A stretch of 64,000 nucleotides of DNA from Anticarsia gemmatalis (GCF_050436995.1 NC_134766.1:9610001-9674000); one strand, 5' to 3'. Numbered from the stretch's first letter, positions 1-12,659 are shown. Numbers and translations are program-made. The notes: generated from the sequence alone by a model not told the origin.

Positions 1-1675
1 ATATAGTGTAGGTATGGAGGTTTCAATCAATCACCAAGTAGGGTACGTACACAAGACGGCTTTTAGTAGCGGACATACGGCCGAAGAAATTGGCGAACTA
101 AAAATCGTTGCAAAATTTCTCAGGTGAAAATTACCTTGATGGTCTATTAGTTAATTTTGAGGCAAATGGCAATCTGGTTTAGTGATATTGTTTTTCTTTT
201 GCATAAGAATTTTCAACAGTATAACAGATTTTGGTGACGTGCCTAAGCCTTGCCTCTTATAAGCACGGGAAATAAATTCTGGTGGAATGGAAGTGAAACA
301 ATAGATGTAAGTTGTTTATCATTAAAAAAACGCGTGATGTTTAGTTAGGATGTGTTGTTATTTCTAATAGAGACTTGAAAGTTGATAAACCATAATAAAG
401 AATACAAGCGCAACTTTTATTTACAAAGTATTCGATTAAAATCACAATCGATTTAAACGAATTCAGAAACTGTGCAGCCAAAATTTACAGAGATTCTAAA
501 TTATGCTCGCTATTCTTCCAGCCCATGTATTCGTAATTCCTCGGCCGTAGCGACAGAACCGATGGTCCTCTAATTGTGATTTAAACCCGACAACGTGCAG
601 CACGACTACGTTGAAGCGACACGTCGTAACGCTGCAAAATTGTGCTGCAAAATGGCGCTGCAGAACGAGCTGCAAATTATGCTGCATGCTCTCTTTTTGG
701 CAGCTCTTAATAACGACTTTTTAGAGCCGTTGTCTTGCGGTTACAGTAACTAGTAGCATATAGTGATAGAATGTTTTGGCTTTGTGAATGTTCTGAAAGT
801 ATGATAACTTTTGTCACTAGGCCTTTTGCTTGGTACTCAGATACACTGTTACTTGTTATTTTAAATCGAAAGTGCTCGTCGTAAAGAGTTTCACTCAAAC
901 AATCTAACACCTAGGGTAAGAGTCAAGACTTGAAGTAAAACTGCTAAAATGCTTAAGTTATATTTTAATAGCATCACGCTTATTATACCCAAAAACTATG
1001 CGTAGAGTAAATATTACTATCCTATTTAAATATAAGTAAACTTATCGAGTACGATTTGGGAAATTCTTTTCGTACATTTGCTGTTAATATCTATCGGATA
1101 AGGTAACCGACACTCATACAAAAGATTTTTAAACTTTAATATGTGAAACACACTCACTTTTCGTTATTTTGTAATGCTATCTTTTATCTATTGCTTTATC
1201 ATAAGATATAAGTGTATTTATAAGTAAACAATTAATATATTAAGCCTCTTGCACTGTACAAATTAGTGTGAGTTATTTTACAAAGGAGTGGAGTTAAAAC
1301 GTCGACATCTGTCGCCCGTCGGCAACATATGGCCAGCGTGATGTATGGACTGTAGGGCTGCGGGGATTGGTGGAAGGTAACTTCGATTATAAAAACTGTA
1401 CTATGTTGAAAAAGTAGTAATTTTATAGCAGGTATTCGTACCTTAAGAGTGACGACACTGTGTGTAAATAATTGTAGTCATCTGTAAATACGTTTATTAG
1501 ATATCATCCACCATGTTTTCTAAACAAACGTTGTCAATCGCTGTTTGAATTTGCAAAAAAAACCCTACATAATATAAAACAAAGTTAGATCATCGTGTCT
1601 ATCTGTTAATCGGCAATAGACACAAATGTACTAATATGACTGATAGAGCAATTAACATTAAAGATTTGAGTCTAA

Positions 1676-1810
1676 TAGAATACGGGAATTAACGCGAAAA
1701 CGCATTCCTAAAAATGCCTAACGTTTCGGCGCAAGTTGCACTCGCCGTGGTCGCAGGCTAAACGTGCGCCGAAACGTTAGAAAAAAGAGTGCGTAAATTC
1801 CCGTATTCTA
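1676..1810. mobile_element. Hairpin element with two nested inverted repeats (MITE-like)
   Basis: The outer arms (15 bp, TAGAATACGGGAATT at 1676-1690, complement at 1796-1810) and inner arms (16 bp, CTAACGTTTCGGCGCA at 1718-1733, complement at 1765-1780) are both perfect. The two pairs are collinear, so the 135 bp can fold back almost end to end. No coding capacity. The superfamily is not recognised. Confidence 0.75.
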
Positions 1811-1991
1811 CTATACATTAAATATGCAACGCGAGAGTTTAAAAGTTATGAAAGATATGGGTGTATATTTAGTTAAGTTTTTGCGTAAAATTACTTTTTT
1901 ACCGGGACGAAGCCGAGGCATGCAGCCAGCCAATTTTGAATCATCTAATTTTGAGTATCCTTTATTGCTGCCAGTACCTAGTGCGGGAGGC

Positions 1992-2258
1992 ACCCATAGC
2001 CAGTTGCGCTCACCGTCTGGTAAACGATCTGTGGGTTAAGCAATCCTCGGCGCGGTCATTCCATAGATGGGTGACCGCATAGTGGTATTTGAGATGGGCG
2101 TCTCCGTGCTTCGGAGGGCACGTAAAAAGTCGGTCCCGGCTGTTGTCTTCTAAGATAACAGTCGTTAAGCCATGTCAAAGGCCTCTCGGGCGGCTTAAAC
2201 AACTTTGACACTAGGTTGACCACTAACCATACGACGGACGAACGAACGAACGAACGAA
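1992..2258 (+). repeat. 5S-rRNA-derived SINE, near full length
   Basis: The head resembles insect 5S rRNA across its internal promoter: GGGTTAAGCAA (box A-like), then CGGCGCGGTCATTC (intermediate element region), then TAGATGGGTGACCGC (box C-like). The body ends GACACTAGGTTGACCACTAA, followed by a (CGAA)n tail at 2236-2258. Five more copies occur in the window. Confidence 0.8.
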
Positions 2259-3109
2259 GTACCTAGTGATAAAGGAAGCATGCAACCCGTGTCTTAAATT
2301 TTAAATAATCTAAAAACAATTTACTGCCTTATAACACAGGAATTCATAATACGAAACAGTTATTGTTTTACAAAACATTTGCTGCCAACAAACCTCATTA
2401 GAAACATTTCCAAACTGCAAACTGCGTATTTAATATCATCATATTAAACACGAAGTCGTTTTAATTTGAAATACCTGTGTCACCCCTATATCGTAATACT
2501 GTGGAAAATGTTCCGCTTTGTAGTTCAGCTCGACTGTAAAAGTTGAATTCGTTTCGTATCTGTATTTTTGTCACTGGTGTTTTAATTTTAGATTGAGTTT
2601 TAATTTTATTAAATTACTAGCGGACTGGCTTGACTTCATCCAGGTAGGGAACAATTTCATCCCGTTGATTCCATTCTCGTGGGAATTGATTGATCCCATC
2701 GATCGCAGAAATACCATGTAAAGACTCATGAAAAGATATGAGTTTTTAGTTTAGTTTCGCACTTTTATTGGGAAAAAAGTAGCCTTTATTATTTTCTAGG
2801 ATACAAACTAACCTTTCGACATTTGACTCTAATCAGTTTAACTGCTTTGCGTAAAATAAGAGCAGAGCAATAAACACACTTTAAAATCTTTACTATAGTA
2901 TGCGAATGTTTATTAGTCGGTTACACATTCACGGCTCAACCACTCTGTCAATTTGATGAATTAGAAGAAAGTTGAATAACGTTTTAATTCAATATATTTT
3001 TTCTTAGGTGGTGAAATAGGTTTGATAGTTTGTACGCGAGCAGAGCTGCGCGAGTTATTCAGTTTTTAGTAAATTTATTAGCAAAACTTCCTTGCTAAGT
3101 AATGTACAA

Positions 3110-3740
3110 TGTGCAAACCGGGCCGGAGGTGACGTAATGTTTAATGCTATTACTCGATAACTACCGGATCCGGTTACCCGGGCCGGTTGTTAACGATCAA
3201 CCGACACACCTCACGATACGACATGTTACTACTGGTTTGAAAGTTTACTATTGTAGAAGTAGTTATAAGGTTTGATTCCCGTCGGTGACTTTTTTCTTAG
3301 GTAGGTTTGCAGAAGGGGTTTAGTTTAAATTTCATGATTGTAATTAGAAAAATAAAGGTTTTATTTAATACAATTTAAGATATATTTTGCAAGAAAATAG
3401 AAAAACAAAACTACTATCTATCCCATCCATAGTAGATCAATTTCGACAGCAGATTCAGAAGCCAAGAAGTTAATAAAAAATAAATTTAAACTTATTGTGT
3501 TCCAATGTCCACGATCTACTAGGAAACACATTAAGTTATCTGACTGCAAAACATAAATCTTTATATCTTACTACACTCGCTAGCGTCTATCTAAAACCCG
3601 GGTTAAGGGTTGGGATCATAATTTACCAGGGCGATCTCGTCCGGGTCAAAACCCGACCAAGGGTTATCCACTCAAGCAGCGAATTTTTAAAATTACACCC
3701 GGATACGGTTTGTAATTATTTAAGTACCGGTGAATAGGGT
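3110..3740. repeat. Paired CCGG motif clusters
   Basis: The left cluster (about 3116-3205) has CCGGGCCGGAGG, CTACCGGATCCGGTTACCCG and GGGCCGGTTGTT. The right cluster (about 3595-3735) has AACCCGGGTT, GTCCGGGTC, CACCCGGATACGG and TACCGGTG. The sequence between is AT-rich. The pattern resembles the 42.2-43 kb element. Confidence 0.55.
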
Positions 3741-4077
3741 TACGAAGGATTATGAGACTGGTTTGTAAAGGTTTAAGGCTTTGTGGGACCCGTATGTTGT
3801 GTATAGAACCTGATTATTTCTAAGGTTTGATTTTGGGGGTCGGTAATTGTGTTGTTTGAAAAGAGTTTTACAAAATGTCTTTAAAAACACAACTAAAAAT
3901 ATTTGTGCTTTTTAAAGATGTTATAGGTATAATTCGGTTACTAGTAGGTAGCTTAGAGACTTACAGCCCGTGCCACCTTTTCATGTTTTATATTACATAC
4001 CCTGTGTATTGGTGTAGTATAAACATCGCTTAAGAATTCATTTTATAATCGCAGCCTGTGCCGAAATGTCAATCAAA

Positions 4078-4337
4078 TCTATACTAATATTATAAAGCTG
4101 AAGAGTTTGTTTGTTTGATTGTTTGTTTGTTTGTTTGAACGCGCTAATCTCGGGAACTACTGGTCTGATTTGAAAAATTCTTTCAGTGTTAGATAGCCTA
4201 TTCATCGAGGAAGGCTATAGGCTATATATCATCACGCTACGACCAATAGGAGCAGAGTACCAGTGAAAAATGTTACAAAAACGGGGAAAATTATGATTCT
4301 CTTATGTGACGCAAGCGAAGTTGCGCGGGTCAGCTAG
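4078..4337 (+). mobile_element. Non-autonomous Helitron-like element
   Basis: It begins TCTATACTAATATTATAAAG and ends GGGTCAGCTAG, with a GC hairpin (CGCAA-GCGAAG-TTGCG, 4310-4325) just before the CTAG end. It sits between A and T, the Helitron target. There is an internal TTTG microsatellite. A second copy is at 58140-58374. 260 bp, no coding sequence. Confidence 0.8.
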
Positions 4338-6022
4338 TTAAGGATAAAATGAACTACTACTTATAATACTTAATCCTTGCATAATCTATTTTCACATCAC
4401 AAGTATCGTCAAAAACAAATAACCTTAAAAACATAACGTTTACTTAAAACACCACCTACAAATTGAAGGACCTTGCTACAAATTCAAGTTTCCACTATCT
4501 ACATTTGCTCGTCAAATACAGCACTTCTATGCACTCTCAAACATGTTTCAGCATGTTCCAACATGTAGCATATATTTTCAGTTTGCCTTTTCAGCAAAGT
4601 CATTAAAATGATTGCATTCGCAGCGCCATCTATTGAATTGATTCGATAACTAGTCTCGGAATGAAACGCGAGTATTTGCCGTTCAGTGTATATAGAACTT
4701 GTACAAATTGTACTCAGAGTTGATTAATATTGACTTTTGTACGATTTTACTGGGTTTTGTGATGATTTGGTGGGATAGAATGTAGTTTATATTAAGTGGA
4801 AATACGAAGTGTGGCTTGAAATTTCCAATATTTCAGTAATAGAGGATTTTTCCATTTCATTACAGTTCCAATTCGTTTGCATGGATATTTTTCATATTTT
4901 TGGCAGTTTATTAATGGAAAGATGGAGTGCTGTGGTTACATACTATATCACTAAATTTCAATTTACACCTTAATAATACGACACTTACTTAAAACGAATA
5001 AATATTTTCTCTATATGACGACAATAGTATTGATGAAAATAGAATCGTTCTTTAATTAACTTATTAAATTACGATATGATTTATGGGAGCGAAGTAATCA
5101 CCTAAAAAGGGAATAGCCGGTAGGGTATAGCTGATACAGTTTTAATTACATATAATTTTTATAGTAGAAATTGTTAGTCAAGGGAAGATAAACTATGATT
5201 GCCAAGAATCATATTTAAGCCGCTTAAGTCATAAATACCAAAAACAATCTAACATCAGCAAAGACCACAAGCTAATTCATAACTTCCATCACAGCAGTCA
5301 CAGCCAATTACCCCAAACAAGCAAAAAACACACTTCAAAAGAAAAAGAAATCTGTCAACGGCGAGAGCTCTCTAATCTTTCCTTTCTTTTCTCAAAGGTA
5401 CATAATTACAGGAGGATTTACGTACAAACATTCTTTTAAAAGACTTTCAAAAGCTTTCTAATTTAGATTAAAAGAATTAGAAAGTAAAGGGTTGTTTTAT
5501 GAATGGTGGGCAGGTGCATTGTTTTTTGACTTACAAAGGTATCAGATTCAAAGTTTAAATTAAATATCACCAACAATATGGAAAATTTTAAAGACGTATT
5601 ATTAATGTAGACATAGGCATGCATTTGCAATGCAATGCATTCTAAGACAGGAAGTTGTAGATAGTGAAAAACGTAGAAGAAAATACCCCTGTTTGGTCTC
5701 TTCAAATTTTGCACTTGATTGCCCGTCAGTCCATTATTAAAAAACCTTCAGGCATGGAATGAATTGAATTCAAGATCTTTTTCACAAGATTTTTCTGGCA
5801 AATCATTCACTTAAACTAACACATTAGGTATGTATTCATATTTTAAATTGTAACGTCTGTCAGTTTTTCTACTACTGAAACTAATTTACCGAATCGACTT
5901 AGATGAAATCTAGAATGGAAATAGTTGAAGAGGTGGGATTAAACGAAGGCCATTTTTATTTTCTAAAACCAATCTTCAAGAGACTGAAACTTTGATTGTG
6001 TCCTTACTTAGTTTTGTAAAGT

Positions 6023-6092
6023 CATTGGTAAGGGTTTGAACCCTGAACCATTTACATGAGAGTTGAACGCTTAAACCACTCGGACATTCCTA
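6023..6092 (-). repeat. tRNA-like fragment (Ser/Leu-type head), probably SINE remnant
   Basis: Minus strand: ATGTCCGAGTGGTTTAAGCG (box A) and GGTTCAGGGTTCAAACCC (box B) at tRNA spacing. Stems cannot be closed, so it is not called as a tRNA gene. Confidence 0.55.
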
Positions 6093-6477
6093 CTTAACCT
6101 TATTACACAAGCTTAATCTTAATTCCAAAGTCTTCACAATCCCCTCCATTTGCTAACTAGGCGGCCATTTTGTTTGGATCACAATATGGTGGCGCATCCG
6201 GTCGCGCCGGAAGCAGCTCGCTCACACCGGAAGTCAATTTGCCCGGTGCATCATGAACAGAATACTTTATACAGTAAACTTGATGGAATTTCATGATCAA
6301 TTGTTAATGGAATTCGTAATGTGACGTTCTTTATAAATAAGAAATAATTTATTACGTTCAAACAGTTGCATTTATTTTTATACTTGCCTATTTTTAGAAT
6401 TTATTTTCAGTACTTTCTCTAAATAATCATTGTGATGTGAATTTTAAGCAGATACGTCCCACAAACTAACACAAAAG

Positions 6478-6545
6478 ACCTCAGGAAACGAACCTGAAAC
6501 CTTGCGAGCAGAAGTCGTACACCTTACCGGCCAGACCACAAAAAC
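6478..6545 (-). repeat. tRNA-like SINE remnant
   Basis: Minus strand: GTGGTCTGGCCGGTAAGGTG (box A-like) and CAGGTTCGTTTCCTG (box B-like). No acceptor stem. Confidence 0.5.
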
Positions 6546-7797
6546 AGTCGGCAGTTATTTTATTTTACATAGATAAAACCAAGTGCTTTTCTCCTCACAC
6601 GTATTCAGAGATCAAAGGAGAATTTCATAATTTTTTAATTTTGGTAAAATAAAATTGATTGTCTCACCAATTACGAAAGGTCCTGGGCATTGCCAATAAG
6701 AACTTTCTCTCTCTTTCTGTTATGTCTCCATCTCTTTCCCACAATGTAACACAGGCTAATTACAAGGGCGACGTTGATCAATGTTGTAATCAATAAGCCT
6801 GCTGTCCCCCTGTCTCGTCAGCGTGATGAATTGTACCGCTGAGCTATCTTGATTATTGATTATAAGTGCTGATAGAATTTATTGTGGGGGAATTAATTGA
6901 ATATAGTAATGATAATTTTGTGGCGGTATTTAGTTTTTGAATGCCCCTCGTAGAGAGCAATGCTATATTATTTAGTGTAGTCTTGGAAGTAATATGTAAA
7001 TGCAGACAGTAAGAGATGGAGACGGGTCTAAAAAAATAGCTACGAATTAAGTAAGACCACCTTTTTTGAAGTAGGTTAAAAAAGGTTTCTATTTATAGCA
7101 GACTTTTAGAATCAATTTTAAATTGGGTCGAAATATCATTAACATTTTGCATACCAATGACCTCAATTACTCGGATTGTTTTAAAAATTGCACTTGCAAT
7201 TTAGCTAATCAGTACATAGGCGGAAGGCTTTACTAAAACTGAACAGAACTGCAGGCTAACTATTCGGAGTTGGTTTTAATAAATAAAAATAAAACACTAA
7301 ACTATAAGCATTCAACTACCACACTAGATTGACTTTCCTTCCTGAACATAATAATTTCCAAAAGACTCTATTTGAACCTGCTACCTCTAAAGCTATTATC
7401 ATAGACAATACGATATCATTATAAACACATGTTCCATACATGCACTAACATACGGTGTTATAAACCATATGCGATTAACCCAGACACCGTAGCACTTAAT
7501 CCGTAGCAATATCGTAGAGAAATGCTACGACGTAGCACCGCGTAGAGTAAGGTACGGTATACATACGACGACGTAATTAGATTGTATGACAGTTTAAAAT
7601 ATGTTTCGTAACATCACGCTCGGCTAACAAAAAGGTCAGTAGAATTTAAGAATATGTTTAATCACATTAAGCCTGTTTTTTTATTAACATTGGGACACTG
7701 CAAAACTTTTGCGGGTTATGGATGTAGTTTGCAGTATACCAGGTTTGGTTCCCAGTATGAGTAATACTGTATGTCCCGGTAAGTATTCTATACAGCC

Positions 7798-7945
7798 TAT
7801 AATCATATCTTCGTCTCATAAAGGGTAGGTAGAGATAAAAGTACGCCTCTTGGTACAATTCTTGCAAACTGCCTTTGCTTCATTTACATCCATACATGTG
7901 GTCATAGAGGTCTGTCGATTACAAACACTACAAGCCTGACATTAT
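7798..7945 (+). repeat. Dispersed repeat (family F), diverged
   Basis: AAAGGGTAGGTAGAGATAAA, GCCTCTTGGTACAATTCTTG and CATACATGTGGTCATAGAGG correspond in order to the 40.2 kb copy. Confidence 0.65.
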
Positions 7946-8441
7946 TTCAGGACATACACCGATATGATCAGTCCAATACAAAAGTTTTAAGTACTTAATT
8001 ACAGCGTTAATTCTTTAATAAAGTGGCTACTGAAATTCAGAGCAAGATCTCATAAAAGACTAGTCATGGACAAATAATTGTTTCAATTTATTTAGTATAC
8101 AATTTGAGTTAACAGCACATGAACAGTAGTTAAATCTAAATAATTCATGTAATATACAGCCTTGGCCAGAAGTATTAGGCACCCCCAATAAAGTTACTAC
8201 ACACTTGTGCTATTTGAATAATGAATAAATATTCTATTGAAAATTGATCTTGGGGTCTTGAATCACTATTAAAAACAACGAGTGGCAAATTTTAGTGGTC
8301 GATTAACAACTGGTGCAACAATGACCAAATATCATAATTTCTTACAACTTTGTTTTTGATGTTTTGTCAGTCTGCATTTGAAAGTCTAAGCTTAAAGCTA
8401 GAACATTTGTGGTTTTGTGATTAAAGCGAGAAGAAATCTTT

Positions 8442-9564
8442 TTGAAAATGCCAAAAACAAACGAAATTAGTTTTAAAAATCGTGTTAATTTCGAACTTTT
8501 CCATGAGCAAGGTAAGAATCATACAGATATCGCGCAGTTGGTGAAATGTTCGTGGTGTTCAGTGCAATCAGCTATTAAACGATTCGCTGAGACTAGCATT
8601 CACACAAATAAACCAAGAAAAGGCAGAAAACGAGTGCCTACTAGCCGTCAGAATAGGAAACTTATCTGTGGGTCTGTAAAATACAGAAAAAAAACTTCTT
8701 TGAAGCTCGCTGCCGCTTTAACTGAAGAGATTGGAAACCCGATAAGCACTCGAACTGCAAGACAGAGGCTGGTAGAAGAAGGCTTAAAAGGTTGCAAAGC
8801 CAGGAAGCAGCCGTGGCTTTCAGGAGGCGACAAAAGAAAACGACTTGAGTGGGCTCTGAGACACCAACATTTCACGGAGGAGGATTGGTCTAATGTACTG
8901 TGGTGCGATGAATTCCAAATTGAGGTTAGTTTTACTAATTCAGTCTATAACACAATAACAACGATCAATGTAATGCTAGTTTGCAATCTTAAATGTTATA
9001 AGGAGTTTGTAATATGTGATTTTTTTTCTAATTTACAGGTATTTTAAACACCAGGAGTGGCGTTCGTGAGGCGACGCAGACGTAAAGATTATCACCTAGA
9101 TTGCGTAGTCCCACGCATAAAACACGGCGCAGACAGTGTAATGATTTGGGGTTGAATGGCTGCTGATGGAGTCAGCCAAATGTTAAATTGCAAAACTCGC
9201 ATAAAAAGTGAAAAGTACATTAATGTGCTGGAAACTGCTCCCGTACCTTCGTTTTCGTGTTTTTTTTTGTGACACTAACCTAAATGGTGAAATTCCATCA
9301 AGGCAATGCTTTGTGTCACAAGTCAGCCACCACATTGCGCTGGTTTACTGATAATTGTATTGATCCATTGAATTGGCTTGTCCAGTCCCTGGACCTAAGC
9401 CCTATTAAGCATTTGTGATGTATTTTAAGAAGAAAAAATAACAGAACACTCGAAAACACCAAAAACTGCTTCAAAAACGCGTTAGTGCAAAAATGGGATG
9501 CATTTTCAACAGAAGATTGTACAAAACTTGTACGTAGTATGACCACAGAGTTGCTGCTGTCATA
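8442..9564 (+). pseudogene. Tc1-type transposase, broken
   Basis: The intact part runs 8442-8924 (161 codons). It has an N-terminal helix-turn-helix (about residues 12-50, GKNHTDIAQLVKCS...), a GRKR basic motif near residue 60, a second HTH-like region (STRTARQRLVEEGL), and the first catalytic aspartate in WCDEF (Asp156). Beyond it lies a 114-bp in-frame stretch that looks like an intron. The frame then continues as VF-stop-TPGVAFVRRR and VMIWG-stop-MAADGV, so TAA (9045) and TGA (9154) interrupt it. After a shift it resumes as NWLVQSLDLSPIKHL-stop. The motif that should hold the second aspartate reads SQPPHCA, without Asp, and the third catalytic Glu of the usual SPIEHLW is Lys. It cannot encode an active transposase. 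Confidence 0.9.
8925..9038 (+). other. Probable short intron inside the Tc1-type transposase
   Basis: The 114-bp segment begins GTTAGT and ends TTTCTAATTTACAG, is AT-rich, and interrupts the frame exactly between the WCDEF...QIE motif and the VF..TPGVAFVRRR motif, which are adjacent in Tc1-type transposases. Its length is a multiple of three, so reading through it does not shift the frame. Short introns are known in Tc1 itself. Confidence 0.7.
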
Positions 9565-9831
9565 AAATCAAAGGGTGACTCAACAAAGTATTGGTGTTTT
9601 TATAATGTTCTAATGGAAATAAAGTACTTTAATCATTACAATTAGTTTTATTTCTCTGTAATCTTGAAATATGCAGTAATTTATAGGGTGCCTAATACTT
9701 TTGGCCAAGGCTGTATATGGCCTGGGCTATCATACACATGTATAACTATCTCCACTACCCGCGTGTGTAGTCTTCCCCTAGCATGGCTAAAGACCATAAT
9801 CATAAAAAGGGATTTAATAGCAACCCTAGTA

Positions 9832-9987
9832 ATGGAATCACTTTGTTATTTAATCGTGTCGTTATTAAAATGGGGGCTGATCGCTTTATTTGCCGCGGCC
9901 TTATTACAACCAATATTAGGATTAGGGATTTATGCTTTTAATTTAATTAAATTTAGAATTTTTAATATCTCACTTGTAAATTTTTGA
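9832..9987 (+). CDS. Possible small membrane protein ORF (unrecognised)
   Basis: 51 codons from an ATG in good context (G at -3 and +4): MESLCYLIVSLLKWGLIALF, AAALLQPILGLGIYAFNLIK and a short tail. It is almost wholly hydrophobic. No family is recognised and no promoter or poly-A signal stands out. It could equally be a chance frame; it lies 120 bp downstream of the Tc1-type element. Confidence 0.2.
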   Translation: MESLCYLIVSLLKWGLIALFAAALLQPILGLGIYAFNLIKFRIFNISLVNF

Positions 9988-11385
9988 AGCAAATTTTTGA
10001 AGGCTATATTATTAGTCCAATGTATAATAAGGTATATTGGTGTTTACTTTTACTTCAAGAGCAAGTTGCAGTAAATTTTCAGACCCGAGAGTAGAGCACA
10101 CTACTGTCTTAAACATGCCTTCTTATTTGATGCATGGAACGGTTTATTTGACAACAAAACTCAAATACATTGATAAATATGTATAGTTGCTAAATTGGTT
10201 GTTCAAATAAATTAATAAACTTTTTGCAATGACAATATTAGTAACATTTTGACAACATTAAAATTATTTTTTTGCAATACAAACACGTCAATAACAAAAA
10301 CGTCAAAAGTAAAGTGTTTCGGGACGAATTTCACTTGCATATAGAACAAAAGAAGTACAGCTATATTGTTAATCTTTGCTTTCCCCCTTGGGGAAAGAAG
10401 CATACAAACGTATTCTCTTTCACTCTGACATACTCAGCATTGAATTAATAAATTAACTGGTTTCAATATCTCACATCTGTCCTTTATAATGCTGTATCAC
10501 AAGTGACAGCCCTAAGGGCTGACCTAAATGTTCAGTGGTCTGTATTTCGTCCTATTTTTTTCCTATATAACGTGTGCGTTACTTCAAAGGAAAAGGTTTA
10601 TAAATAGCTTGCCTGGATTCTACGGAGGATTAAGATTGTTTAGTCGCTGTATAGGTGTGGTAATGTCAAGTGTCAAGAATTTGAGGCGTAGTACTTTTGT
10701 GAGGTCGTATTACATTTATAAAGGTGGGAATTTTTATTTTTTGAATAATTGATTATTATGTATGCATTAGCAATTATTGAATGAATGATGATGAACGGTT
10801 TTGTAGATGATTTAGCAAATGTATGTATGTACATAACAGTTATAATAGTGAAAGACTGAATAATTCGTTTCAATCATTCAACTGATTATAAAATGTTGAT
10901 TGTTAAACAGAATTTTAACTTATATACTAATCGAAAACTACAATAGTATAATCCAGGTTATTGAAAAGATGAGGTTATTTTAGGAATTAATTAGTCCTCC
11001 CCATATAGCAAGTAATTAGACAATACGTAATTTAAAAAAAATCACAACCAATCTTAAACATCATAGTAACTAAAGGTCTTTAAAGGAACAAATAACTTTC
11101 ACAAAAAAAAGAAACACCTTCATTTGTTTCATAAACCAAAGCTAGCATAAGTATTATTATCGAGAACTGTATAAAGAACTCTCAGATTCCACTCAAATAA
11201 CTTCAAACCGTACACATTTCTCAAAGCACGCCATTAACGATGTAAAGACAAGAGATATATTGTTGTTCAATATTAAAACGGGAATAAAATCCAGGTCGCG
11301 CTAAAAGCATTATCTTAAACGGATTGAAGGCTCGCTTTCAGCAGACGAGCGGGTGACACGTTAGTTATATGGTTGAGAATTATCT

Positions 11386-11500
11386 TTCTATGTATTTAGA
11401 AGTATATAAGTATGTTTATCAGTTATTTGGTTACCATAGTACAAGCACTGCTTAGTTTGGAATGTCCGTGTGTGAGTTGACCAATGATATATTATTATAT
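11386..11500 (+). repeat. tRNA-derived SINE (family A), 3' fragment
   Basis: Only the 3' half is present: ATGTATTTAGAAGTATATAA, TTGGTTACCATAGTACAAGC and CGTGTGTGAGTTGACCAATG. Confidence 0.8.
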
Positions 11501-12329
11501 TTGTTTATATTTGGAGATGATATACTTAAAAGGTGGAATTTTTTGGTTTTAGGAATTGTTACAGTCTGATTGACCTTTAGTCAAAGTTCCATTCCCGGTT
11601 GATGCAACTTTATCAGAAATGTTTGAATGTAGTTATGTCTACTTTAAACAAATTAAAGTGTCTTTTCATCTAGTGAATTAAGATATCATTAGAATTTAAA
11701 GTAGTTTTGGTCCATGCGTCTCATTAGGTATATAGTACGCCCTGTATATTGTGTAGTAGTCAATCTAAAATTAATCATACTGTTTTTTTTTGTTGCAATT
11801 TTCAAACATGTAAAAGAAATTAAATGCGCAAAGGAAATGTTTCACACCCACAAAGGATAAATGGGTGCATTTAAGTTAATGGATCTCATCTGAAGTCATT
11901 TATTTTACTCATTTATATTTTAATAAAACTACAAAAACATATATTTTATGTCGGAGTTCTAATCTTAACGATCTAGTATTTGACTGAAAAATAACTTTTA
12001 ACATAATAAACCTGAGTAAATAAAAAAATATAAGTACTAATGATATCAAATGCCTTCAAGAACAATTTGCAGGTTTCTTAAATATTTTAATTATTTCACA
12101 ATATTTCCTTCGACATTATGTTTAATATATACATAATAAAAGTGAGAAGTGTGTGTTTGTGCAGGGTTTTACACAAACATTAGTATTTCCTGTGTTTGTT
12201 CTGGGTTCATGTTTGTGTTGCGCACTCGCTGTACCGCGCATATTATAGTAGTATTTAATCTACCAATATTTATATGTACTTCATGTAAAATGAGTAGGAT
12301 TTTTTTGTAATAATTTTTTGTATGTCAAT

Positions 12330-12425
12330 TTGACAGCTACTATGTAGTACATTGCAGCTTTGAAGCGACATATCAATTAACATCATTTATGAAACGAAAC
12401 AATGTACAGAATAGTAATGTTGTCG
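12330..12425. mobile_element. MITE interior fragment
   Basis: TTGACAGCTACTATGTAGTA, ACATTGCAGCTTTGAAGCG and AACAATGTACAGAATAGTAA match the interior of 58552-58718. The terminal inverted repeats are absent. Confidence 0.6.
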
Positions 12426-12659
12426 ACTAGGATACACAATTTTCATGTCTCTCAACTGTTCTTTCATAACTAGTACTACATTGTCAATCAGAATTATTTT
12501 GATAAATTATCTTAGAATCAAATACTATGCGACATATAAAGAAATTAGATTTACATGTCTGTCAGTCCCTAAGTTATGTTTGCTTGGCTAAATTGTAGAA
12601 AAATATTGTCGAAATAGGGCTACCTATTTTTAATCGTTCCCCAATTTGCCGTTACATAC

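Larger units (their letters stand above)
4340..8150. other. Gene-free AT-rich stretch
   Basis: Apart from tRNA-like remnants at 6.0 and 6.5 kb and a family F repeat at 7.8 kb, no coding frame, hairpin or mobile-element end was found. Confidence 0.5.
8157..9713 (+). mobile_element. Complete Tc1/mariner-superfamily (Tc1-type) transposon, inactive
   Basis: The element is 1557 bp and begins and ends with inverted repeats of about 31 bp (CAGCCTTGGCCAGAAGTATT... and its complement), which differ at one base. It is flanked by TA on both sides (8155-8156 and 9714-9715), the target duplication of this superfamily. The interior carries one transposase reading frame, broken by stops, a frameshift and loss of catalytic residues. 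The near-perfect ends suggest a fairly recent insertion or a copy moved by an active relative. Confidence 0.93.
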
